DNA of 18,459 bases, from assembly GCA_017646305.1 (NCBI GenBank), contig JAGCMR010000280.1, forward strand, positions 1 to 18,459, given 5' to 3'. The notes below the pieces were generated by a model. The model saw only the letters and a program-made list of their open reading frames with translations, was not told the DNA's origin and did not search any database. This document shows positions 7,012 to 13,933 of the stretch, in pieces; the stretch's first letter is position 1; every line of letters begins with the position of its first letter. Origin of the DNA: Spirochaetaceae bacterium. GTDB lineage: Bacteria; Spirochaetota; Spirochaetia; Treponematales; Treponemataceae. The position numbers and the translations under genes are program-made.

Positions 7012-7069
7012 AAGTTTAGAAAAATAAACTTTTTCTTAATCAGGTTTACAAAAAACGAACTTTTTTAAT
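7012..7069. repeat. Two imperfect ~29-bp direct repeats, each with dyad character, between hisC and the pseudouridine synthase gene
   Basis: Copy 1 (7012-7040) begins AAGTTTAGAAAAA and ends TTTTTCTTAAT; copy 2 (7042-7069) begins AGGTTTACAAAAAA and ends CTTTTTTAAT. Copy 1 contains a perfect dyad, AAGTTTA-N6-TAAACTT (7012-7031); in copy 2 it has decayed. The pair lies directly upstream of the hisC promoter and of the divergent gene, so paired operator sites are plausible. The A/T-rich composition makes chance resemblance a real alternative. Confidence 0.45.
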
Positions 7070-7081
7070 AGCTTGCTTCAA

Positions 7082-7933
7082 ATGAACAAACAGCTTCACC
7101 AGATGGGAAAGAACAAAGCCCTTCCCAATTCCTTTTCATTCAGCTATACTGATCTTGTGAAGAAAAATACTCCCTATGACATACTATATTGTGATGATGC
7201 CCTCGTGGCAGTAAGCAAGCGTTCTGGGCTTTTGGTGGCTCAAGATCGCTACGATGTCACAGCTCCCCGACTAGACTTGGAGCTAGAAAAAGAATTTGGC
7301 CGACTTTTTGCCCTCCACCGTATTGATAAAGATACCTCTGGTGTGGTGGTTTATGCTCGTACCCAAGAAGCTCATCGTGCCGTTTCCCTTCAGTTTCAGA
7401 ATCGTCAGGTAGAAAAGATTTACCACGCACTGGTAAATGGCCGTCCTGCTTGGAAAACCCACCACGAAGAAGCCCGACTTTTACCTGATGGGGATGCCTT
7501 TCACCGCACCATTGTTCACAAGCGACAGGGAAAGCCTTCCGTTACCGATTTTACCGTCCTTGCAATTTGTCCTCCCTATACCTGGATAGAAGCCCGCCCC
7601 ATCACAGGCCGCACCCATCAGATTCGTGCCCATTTGTGGGAAAACGGCTTGAGCATTGTGTGTGACCCTCTCTATGGGGGCAATCAAAAGCCCGTGAGAT
7701 TATCTGAAATCAAGCGTTCCTGGCGTGGAGATCCCTTTGAGGAGCGGCCCTTGCTGAATCGATTGGGACTTCATGCATACCAGCTGACACTAACCCATCC
7801 AGAAAGTCAGGAAGCAATAAGCTTTACTGCACCCTACCCTCGTGATTTAGATGCAGTTCGTAAACAGCTGGCAAAAATTCATGGCCAAGACCCTTTAGCC
7901 CAGCAAGCACTGTGGCTGACTGGGATAAAATAG
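7082..7933 (+). CDS. RluA-family RNA pseudouridine synthase
   Basis: A 283-residue enzyme that isomerises uridine to pseudouridine in rRNA or tRNA. The catalytic motif HRIDKDTSGV carries the nucleophile D82. Other family blocks are present: ILYCDDALVAVSKRSGLLV, QFQNRQVEKIYHALV, ITGRTHQIRAH and DPLYGG. No S4 domain precedes the catalytic domain, and the target uridine cannot be predicted. The start is uncertain: neither ATG 7082, ATG 7103 nor TTG 7073 has a Shine-Dalgarno, and 7082 is the first ATG. The stop codon is part of the AGGAGG that serves the omptin gene 12 nt downstream, so the two genes are probably translationally coupled, though no functional link is apparent. Confidence 0.88.
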   Translation: MNKQLHQMGKNKALPNSFSFSYTDLVKKNTPYDILYCDDALVAVSKRSGLLVAQDRYDVTAPRLDLELEKEFGRLFALHRIDKDTSGVVVYARTQEAHRAVSLQFQNRQVEKIYHALVNGRPAWKTHHEEARLLPDGDAFHRTIVHKRQGKPSVTDFTVLAICPPYTWIEARPITGRTHQIRAHLWENGLSIVCDPLYGGNQKPVRLSEIKRSWRGDPFEERPLLNRLGLHAYQLTLTHPESQEAISFTAPYPRDLDAVRKQLAKIHGQDPLAQQALWLTGIK

Positions 7934-7945
7934 GAGGATTCTAAG

Positions 7946-8971
7946 ATGCCAGGTAAGTTAATAGTAGCCTCTCGAGTAACTCCTAGGATAATATGCCTGC
8001 TATTGAGTTGTTTTCTTATTGCTACAGTATCTGCCCAAGATTTTCGAACACCTCCCAAGCTTCAAGTTTCCATTGAACCAGGCCTAGGCTACAAGGGTGG
8101 AAGTATTGGTGAATATGTTTTTACTATAACTTCCACTGGAAAGCCTGTAAACTACGCCCCTTCTGGAACAAGGCAATTAAGCTATCTGCAATGGGATATC
8201 CATTCCTTGATTTTTGCTGAATTAGATTTAGGCTTTAACTACAAGGCCTTTCAAACTCAAATCCATGGGGAAATTGGATTCCCCATGAAAGTAGGCAAAA
8301 TGGATGATTACGATTGGGATAGTAACAAAGGACACCAAACCCATTTTTCCACCCACACCAGTGACCTTACAGGCCATTTTGCAGCAGGAGGCCATGTAGG
8401 TTGGAATTTTTCTCTTTTGAATAAGCAGCTCCTACTTACACCTTTAGTGGGATTCAGCTGGCAAAGAACTGTTTTGGAGTCTTACGATGGTTACGCTCAG
8501 TACGTACCAGAAATTTTGCAAGAAACCACACCTTGGACCGAAGATATAGAAAAGAAATACTTCAATGGTAAGGTTATAACCTATGAACATGAGGTTTTCC
8601 AAATCGATTGTATTTTTCGAGTCACCTACAATCTTAATCCACGGCTTTATTTCAATCTGGAAGGTTCTGTCAACCCCATTATTGCTGCCTTTGGATACGA
8701 TAACCACATCCTAACAGATACACAATATTTAGATTATGATATGAAGGGGACAGTAGGATTTGGAGTAGCAGGAGCCATGGGTTATCAAGTTTTACCAAAG
8801 CACTGGCTTACCATCAAGCTCCACTATGATTACCTGCCTGTAGTGACAGGTCAAACCTATACCAAAAGCACAAGCAAAAAAAACTACTACCCTTCTCCTG
8901 GCACCAAAGGTGGAGCCTCCCACTGGTTTGTGGGAGTGACTCTGGGCTGGAAATTCAATCTCTTTCAGTAA
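7946..8971 (+). CDS. Omptin-family (OmpT/Pla-like) outer membrane aspartyl protease homologue
   Basis: A 341-residue exported beta-barrel protein. The signal peptide probably ends VSA|Q at residue 30. The body matches the omptin layout: RQLSYLQWD (76-84) parallels OmpT RKVSQLDWK; MDDYDW (119-124) supplies the first catalytic pair D121/D123 (OmpT D83/D85); GYDNH (250-254) supplies D252/H254 (OmpT D210/H212). The following barrel strands (GTVGFGVAGAMGYQVL and HWLTIKLHYDYL) and the final GVTLGWKFNLF fit. All four catalytic positions appear intact, so an active protease cleaving at basic residues is possible but not shown. Length slightly exceeds OmpT (317). AGGAGG overlapping the upstream stop lies 8 nt before the ATG. 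Confidence 0.8.
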   Translation: MPGKLIVASRVTPRIICLLLSCFLIATVSAQDFRTPPKLQVSIEPGLGYKGGSIGEYVFTITSTGKPVNYAPSGTRQLSYLQWDIHSLIFAELDLGFNYKAFQTQIHGEIGFPMKVGKMDDYDWDSNKGHQTHFSTHTSDLTGHFAAGGHVGWNFSLLNKQLLLTPLVGFSWQRTVLESYDGYAQYVPEILQETTPWTEDIEKKYFNGKVITYEHEVFQIDCIFRVTYNLNPRLYFNLEGSVNPIIAAFGYDNHILTDTQYLDYDMKGTVGFGVAGAMGYQVLPKHWLTIKLHYDYLPVVTGQTYTKSTSKKNYYPSPGTKGGASHWFVGVTLGWKFNLFQ

Positions 8972-8974
8972 TAT

Positions 8975-9062
8975 TTTCTGGCTTGAGAAGCCTTTAAATC
9001 TTTCTGGCTTGAGAAGCCTTTAAATCTTTCTGGCTTGAGAAGCCTTTAAATCTTTCTGGCTT
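8975..9062. repeat. 26-bp tandem repeat, three exact copies plus a partial fourth, at convergent gene ends
   Basis: Exact copies lie at 8975-9000, 9001-9026 and 9027-9052, with the first 10 nt of a fourth at 9053-9062. Each unit contains the hairpin GGCTT-GAG-AAGCC followed on the plus strand by TTTAAATCTTT, so it may act as a serial weak terminator. The partial copy and the start of copy 3 encode the last residues and stop codon of the DUF1015 gene; the rest is intergenic. The array probably arose by duplication of that gene's 3' end. Confidence 0.95.
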
Positions 9063-10368
9063 CTAGATAAAACCTTTTTTCGCTGGCTTCACCCATGGAA
9101 AAGCTTTTTCGTGGCAAAGGCCCACCACTACCGATGGTGGCAAAAAAGCTATCCTTGGCTACGGGAGGCAGCAAAATCGACAAGGCTCCTTCTTGGGAAC
9201 CCAAGCGGAATACCTCATCAGTACCGTGAATATAGTCAATTTCCGTACCAGTCTTTCCTGCAAGGAATTCATCCAGCACTGGCTGCAAGCGACTGACGGC
9301 CAATTCCTGAATTTCAGTTTTAAGACAATAGAATTGCTGCTTTCCCGCTGTATCCACAAAGACAAAGCCAAAGCTATTGGTGGAATTTTCCACTAAGGAA
9401 GCAAGTTCATTTTCAGAAGCCACCGCTTCAATTACGCCACCTAGCTTATCTTGGCAAAAGTCCATAACAGAAGGAGCTTCTACACCGAACAAAACCCGAT
9501 GAATTGGTTCAAAGGTTAAGCCTTTATCGTAGATGTTTACAATTTCCACCAAAGCATATCGCAAAGGACAAGCTTCCAAATCTGCAAGGCTTTTTCCTGT
9601 AGCAGCTTCCTTTTCTTTAAACTCATCCCACACGGCCTTAGCAGTGGCAAGACTGTGGTTTCCATCTCCAACGGCAAAAAGGAAGGTATCTCCTGCAGCA
9701 CTGGTATTTTCCTTTGCCAACTGTTCAAGAGCCTGATAACAGCCTTCAAGAACAGCACCTGTTACAGGATAGCCTACAATGGAGCCTGCATTCATCATCA
9801 GATCCCCTTGGTACAGTGGCTCAATAGCTGCTGACTTTACAGCTTCGCCGCAGGCTTCCACCAGTACACCAGCCTTGTCGTTTGCCAACAGCATGATATG
9901 GGGCAATTCCAAGGTAGCACCACGACGAATTTCCATTCGAGGAGGAATACGATCTGGAATGGTAGCTTCCGTGGCACGAATCAAGGCCTTGGAAAAGGGC
10001 TTCCACTCATAGCTTTCCAAATCAACTGCCACCATCAAGCCCTTTCGTACTCGACCGTATTCAGTAGTTCGCTCCAAGTAAATAAAGCCCTGGTGGCTTT
10101 CACGAAAAATACCTTCAGCAAGATATTGTTTCATAGCACAGCGAATGGCTTCTATCCGTTGAGTTTTATCCTGATCATTCAAATAAACTTCTGGCAAAAT
10201 CAAATGCAGGTTAGAAGGCCCAGCTGCCTCTAGCTCCGCCCGCTTCCAGTAATCCCTATCTTGGGTGTACTGATCACAAGCCACTACTGCCCACTGTTTC
10301 AGGGCAATATCTTTTTTAGGCAACAAAATTTCTGGAACAAAAAGACCGAATGGGGAAAAGTTTTTCAT
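9046..10368 (-). CDS. DUF1015 family protein
   Basis: A 440-residue soluble protein with the hallmarks of DUF1015: CDQYTQDRDYW near residue 31, the Arg-rich block RATEATIPDR...RMEIRRGATLELPHIMLL (about 131-161), and VGDGNHSLATAK (233-244), the family's signature. I know of no activity I can assign with confidence. The Met at 10368 was chosen because MKNFSPFGLFVPE matches a natural start, while the longer frame to 10455 would run into the divergent rpoN gene. There is no Shine-Dalgarno; a TATACT box lies 6 nt before the ATG. The C-terminus (EARKI) and stop codon lie in the tandem repeat. The gene is divergent from rpoN with a 57-bp gap. Confidence 0.85.
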   Translation of the reverse strand: MKNFSPFGLFVPEILLPKKDIALKQWAVVACDQYTQDRDYWKRAELEAAGPSNLHLILPEVYLNDQDKTQRIEAIRCAMKQYLAEGIFRESHQGFIYLERTTEYGRVRKGLMVAVDLESYEWKPFSKALIRATEATIPDRIPPRMEIRRGATLELPHIMLLANDKAGVLVEACGEAVKSAAIEPLYQGDLMMNAGSIVGYPVTGAVLEGCYQALEQLAKENTSAAGDTFLFAVGDGNHSLATAKAVWDEFKEKEAATGKSLADLEACPLRYALVEIVNIYDKGLTFEPIHRVLFGVEAPSVMDFCQDKLGGVIEAVASENELASLVENSTNSFGFVFVDTAGKQQFYCLKTEIQELAVSRLQPVLDEFLAGKTGTEIDYIHGTDEVFRLGSQEGALSILLPPVAKDSFFATIGSGGPLPRKSFSMGEASEKRFYLEARKI

Positions 10369-10374
10369 AGCTCG

Positions 10375-10380
10375 AGTATA
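10375..10380 (-). promoter_or_regulatory. -10-like TATACT box 6 nt before the DUF1015 start
   Basis: On the minus strand TATACT is followed by six bases and the ATG at 10368. Transcription from it would give a leaderless or nearly leaderless mRNA, consistent with the missing Shine-Dalgarno. No convincing -35 box is seen at 16-18 nt, so support is weaker than for the box at 2686-2691. Confidence 0.3.
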
Positions 10381-10425
10381 CCGAAAAGGGATTTTTTGTG
10401 CTACTATAACATTTACGGAGGTTAT

Positions 10426-11937
10426 ATGGCGGGATTCAGCATGGAGTTTTCTCAAAATCAGCAGTTAACTCAGCAAATGCATCTTTCTCCCCAGATGCTT
10501 CAATCAGTGAATTTTCTCATGATGAATCACATGGAGCTTACCGCCAACCTTTATGACGAGGTTCAGAAAAACCCTGCTCTGGAAATTGTCCGAGACGCCC
10601 AGCTTGGTATTTCAACTGTCTACCAGCGAGAAAGACGGCGTGATTTGGAGAGTGTTTCCTTCTCAAAAGCGTCTCCTGATGCCAGCACTAATTTTCAGCA
10701 GTTTTTAGAAAGTCAACCAGACAATAATATGGGTATTCAGCAGCATTTGTGGCAGCAATATCAGCTTGTAACTAGCAACCCCACCAAGCTGTCTTTGGCA
10801 GAACGAGTTATTTCTATGCTGGATTTCCGAGGCTTTACCCAAGTGGCTCCAATTTCCTTGCTAGATGAAAATAATCCACAGGAAACACCTCAAATACTGA
10901 AGCAGGTTCTTACAGAAATTCAAAATCTGGAGCCTGTGGGCTGTGGTACTAGCTGCTCACAGGAATCTCTCTATGTTCAGGCTCGTTTTCGATGTGACTG
11001 TGAACCATGGGAAAATTCCTTACCAGGAAAAGAAGTTCTGGCAGTAGCTCTTTTTCTTTTAGCAGGAAATCTGTTTCTGCTAGAAAAGCTTCGAATACCA
11101 GTAATGGTAAAAAAACTAAAGGAACTTCAGCAAGCAGATACAGAAGATCAAGAGCCACCAGAAACCACTAAAGGCTGGAACTGTAGTCCACAGCATCATC
11201 AGCTACCTAAAAAAATTACCGAATCTACCCTAGAGGCTGCTATCAGCTTTATCAAAACCCTGGATCCTCTACCTGCTCGCCAATTTTCTCCTGTTCAGGG
11301 AAGCTATATTTATCCAGAAATCACCGTAGAGCAATATCAGGATGGAGATGAAACAGGCTTAAAGGTAATACTGAACCACAGACTCCTACCAGAAATTATT
11401 CTTTCTCCCTCCTTTACAAAGGCGAAGGAAAATGGAGCCAAGCTTCCCAAGGACAAGCAACAATTTATTAAAAACTCCTTGAAATCGGCTCAAGGAGTAC
11501 TTCAATCACTAAATTTTAGAAAAGACACTCTAAAAAAGGCTGCCTATGCTTTGGTGGAATTACAACGAGATTTTTTTCTTTTTGGTCCTCGTTTCCTGCG
11601 TCCCCTTAAAATGAAGGATATGGCAGAAATAATCCAAGTGCATGAAACCACAATTTCTCGATTAGCCAATGAAAAGTATTTACGATGTCAGTGGGGCATC
11701 TTTGAAATCAAGTATTTTTTCTCAAATCAAGTAAAATCAATACAAACAGATCAGTCTAAAGAAAGCGTCAAATTCCTTTTAAAAGAAATATTGGAAGAGC
11801 AGGCTCATAAAGGCCAATCCTTGTCCGACCAAAAGCTAGCAGACCTTTTGACCCAGCGTGGAATAAAAATTGCCCGCAGAACTGTTACAAAGTATCGACA
11901 GGAGCTAAACATAAACTCCTCTTTTGACCGAAAATAA
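10426..11937 (+). CDS. rpoN: RNA polymerase sigma-54 factor (RpoN)
   Basis: A 503-residue alternative sigma factor that recognises -24/-12 promoters and needs AAA+ activators. Region I is Gln/Leu-rich (FSQNQQLTQQMHLSPQMLQSVNFL, about 8-31), with the YDEVQKNPALE core after it. The C-terminal part has a helix-turn-helix (KDMAEIIQVHETTISRLANEKYL, 397-419), GIFEIKYFFS (424-433) and the RpoN box ARRTVTKYR (483-491). The middle is unusual: the block normally like GVGARDLREC reads VGCGTSCSQESL, followed by a Cys cluster and a hydrophobic stretch (about 173-225). GGAGG 4 nt before the ATG at 10426 sets the start; Met-6 is an alternative. A HAD gene follows 39 nt later. No activator gene or clear -24/-12 site was found in the window. 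Confidence 0.92.
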   Translation: MAGFSMEFSQNQQLTQQMHLSPQMLQSVNFLMMNHMELTANLYDEVQKNPALEIVRDAQLGISTVYQRERRRDLESVSFSKASPDASTNFQQFLESQPDNNMGIQQHLWQQYQLVTSNPTKLSLAERVISMLDFRGFTQVAPISLLDENNPQETPQILKQVLTEIQNLEPVGCGTSCSQESLYVQARFRCDCEPWENSLPGKEVLAVALFLLAGNLFLLEKLRIPVMVKKLKELQQADTEDQEPPETTKGWNCSPQHHQLPKKITESTLEAAISFIKTLDPLPARQFSPVQGSYIYPEITVEQYQDGDETGLKVILNHRLLPEIILSPSFTKAKENGAKLPKDKQQFIKNSLKSAQGVLQSLNFRKDTLKKAAYALVELQRDFFLFGPRFLRPLKMKDMAEIIQVHETTISRLANEKYLRCQWGIFEIKYFFSNQVKSIQTDQSKESVKFLLKEILEEQAHKGQSLSDQKLADLLTQRGIKIARRTVTKYRQELNINSSFDRK

Positions 11938-11976
11938 ACCGTAGCTTCAATAGATTTATAAGGAAAAAGAAACAGA

Positions 11977-12669
11977 ATGACTATCAAGCACTTGCTTTTT
12001 GATCTAGACAACACACTCTACCCTTCCACTGCAGCCATGGATCAAGGGATTACCCGCAGAATGATTGGTTTTGTGGCAGATTTTTTAGGGCTAGACCTTC
12101 AGCAGGCCACAGAGCAACGAATTCAACGGTTACCCTTTTACGGAACTACCTTGGAATGGCTTAAAACTGAGCATGGTCTTACAGACATTGCAGCATATTT
12201 TAACGCTGTTCATCCACCAGAAGAAATTGAAGAACTGACCCCTGATCCCAATTTGCGACCTTTTTTACAATCATTGAAACTCCCCATGACCATCTTAACT
12301 AATGCACCGCTGTGTCATGCCCAACGAGTTTTGGAATTCCTTAATGTTGCAGACTTATTCACCAGCATCCACGACATCGAAAGCAATGGATTCAAAGGGA
12401 AGCCTTACCCAGAAGCCTACAAAAGAGCCCTTTCCACCGCTGGCTTTAGTATTGAAGAAACAGTTTTTTTTGATGACCATAAAAAATATACCGATGGCTA
12501 CCAAGCCATAGGAGGTCAGGCGGTGTTGGTACAGCATCCAGAACAAGCAGGTCAGCAGCATCCCCTAGATAGCCTTTCTTCATCAAATCAGCTTCCACAG
12601 CTGGTGATTCAGTCCGTATACCAAGTACCACAGGTGCTGACACAGCTTACTGCATCCATCAAGACTTAA
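11977..12669 (+). CDS. HAD-superfamily hydrolase, pyrimidine 5'-nucleotidase-like
   Basis: A 230-residue cytoplasmic phosphatase of the HAD fold, closest in layout to the YjjG/SDT1 pyrimidine 5'-nucleotidase group. Motif I FDLDNTLYP carries the nucleophile D9 and D11, motif II is LTNAP (T108, N109), motif III is GKPYPEAY (K142) and motif IV is FFDDH (D166, D167). A helical cap domain lies between motifs I and II. The likely reaction is dephosphorylation of nucleoside monophosphates, but HAD specificity cannot be fixed from motifs. It follows rpoN by 39 nt and may be cotranscribed; only a weak AAGGA lies 12 nt upstream. Its last 11 bases overlap the 3' end of the convergent CNNM gene. Confidence 0.85.
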   Translation: MTIKHLLFDLDNTLYPSTAAMDQGITRRMIGFVADFLGLDLQQATEQRIQRLPFYGTTLEWLKTEHGLTDIAAYFNAVHPPEEIEELTPDPNLRPFLQSLKLPMTILTNAPLCHAQRVLEFLNVADLFTSIHDIESNGFKGKPYPEAYKRALSTAGFSIEETVFFDDHKKYTDGYQAIGGQAVLVQHPEQAGQQHPLDSLSSSNQLPQLVIQSVYQVPQVLTQLTASIKT

Positions 12670-13933
12670 TTTTTAACCGAACTGTTTTAATTCGTCGTTG
12701 GGCCTGATCTTCCACCACAAAAATCCGAGAGCCTTCTCGAAAGATTTCGCCAGTAGAAGGCAGGTACCCAAACTGCTCCAAAAGCCAGCCACCTAAGGTG
12801 TCAAATTCCTCTGACTCATAATGAAGACTGAAAATCTCATTTACATCTACAAGCTTTAAATCTCCTGGCAACAAGAAATCTGTAGCAGAAAGAATACGAA
12901 TTCTTTTTTCAGGTGCTATTTCTCGACTATACTCATCAGTCATACGCCCCATTACTGCATTCAAAATATCATCAAGGGAAACAACACCACTGATGGTTCC
13001 ATGTTCATCCACCACCGCCGCAAAGCTTGTTCTATCTACCTTGAAGGTATGGAGAAGTGATACTGCAGACTTTGTTTCTGGGACAAACAGGAGCTTTGTC
13101 ATAAAGCGGCGGGCAAAATCCTTTTCTTCCCGATTTCCCTGATAAAACAACAGGGTTTTGTAATGAAGCAATCCCACGTAGGCATCCTTGTTTCCTTCTT
13201 GTCCCTGGACTGCATCATACACAGGAATACGAGAATATCCGCACCTATTAAAAATCGCTGCAGCCTGACTATAGCTTGCATCACTGGGAATTCCCTGCAC
13301 AAAGGAACGGTGACGAGTAATGTCTCGTACCTTTAAGTCAGTAAACTCAAAGATTTTATACAGCATGTCCTTTTCATCTTTTTCCAAGGTACCTTCTGCA
13401 TTTCCCAAGGCAATCAGTGTTTTTAACTCCTCTTCCGTTACTAAGGGTGTGTCTGATTTCCAGATTTTATCTACCAAAGCACCAACTCCACGAGTGAGAC
13501 AGGAAAAAAGCCACACCACGGGAAACATGATTTTCTGTAGCACCAGCAAGGGCAAGGAAGCACGGCAAGCCATAGACTGGGGATGCAAGGATGCCATAGT
13601 TTTTGGGAGCACTTCTCCAAACAAGATAATGATAATGGTCATGGCCACAGTAGCAGCTCCCACTCCCCCCTGACCAAAAAGAGACACCGCCAAAGCGGTA
13701 GCAGCAGAGGAAGCAAGATTGTTGACAAAATTGTTTCCAATCAAGATAGTGGTCAAAAGTCCATCAATATCAGACTTTAAGGTGGCAACACGTCGTGCCC
13801 CCACCATCTTTTCTTTAATCATTTGCCGTAGCTGTACCTTAGAGATGGAAAGCAAGGCTGTTTCCGAGGATGAGAAAAAGCCCGAAGCTGCCACAAGAGC
13901 AAGAAGAAGAAGTGCAGTGAATAAAATTGTCAT
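12659..13933 (-). CDS. CNNM/CBS/CorC_HlyC membrane protein (TlyC/CorB-like), copy 1
   Basis: A 424-residue inner-membrane protein. The CNNM (DUF21) membrane domain covers about 1-160 with SSSETALLS (21-29), IGNNFVNN (65-72) and FGEVLPKT (105-112). A CBS pair (about 205-330) and a C-terminal CorC_HlyC domain (about 345-420; EFDTLGGWLLEQFGYLP) follow. Family members bind Mg-ATP and take part in Mg2+ or Co2+ transport or tolerance; the hemolysin name is historical. The usual MVPR motif before the first CBS is replaced by ITRHRS, and an insertion (VQGQEGNKD) lies in the CBS region, so regulation may differ from copy 2. The ATG overlaps the copy 2 stop (ATGA), and AGGAGG lies just upstream inside that gene. 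Confidence 0.93.
   Translation of the reverse strand: MTILFTALLLLALVAASGFFSSSETALLSISKVQLRQMIKEKMVGARRVATLKSDIDGLLTTILIGNNFVNNLASSAATALAVSLFGQGGVGAATVAMTIIIILFGEVLPKTMASLHPQSMACRASLPLLVLQKIMFPVVWLFSCLTRGVGALVDKIWKSDTPLVTEEELKTLIALGNAEGTLEKDEKDMLYKIFEFTDLKVRDITRHRSFVQGIPSDASYSQAAAIFNRCGYSRIPVYDAVQGQEGNKDAYVGLLHYKTLLFYQGNREEKDFARRFMTKLLFVPETKSAVSLLHTFKVDRTSFAAVVDEHGTISGVVSLDDILNAVMGRMTDEYSREIAPEKRIRILSATDFLLPGDLKLVDVNEIFSLHYESEEFDTLGGWLLEQFGYLPSTGEIFREGSRIFVVEDQAQRRIKTVRLKIKS

Noticed and set aside
8975..9062. Possible CRISPR array from regularly repeated 26-bp units
   Set aside because: The copies are directly adjacent with no spacers and no cas genes are nearby; it is a simple tandem repeat.
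10261..10425. N-terminal extension of rpoN to 10261
   Set aside because: It is antisense to DUF1015 coding sequence, has no sigma-54 homology, and GGAGG is correctly placed for the start at 10426.
10369..10455. 29-residue N-terminal extension of DUF1015
   Set aside because: It would overlap the rpoN ribosome site and start, and the family match begins at MKNFSPFG.
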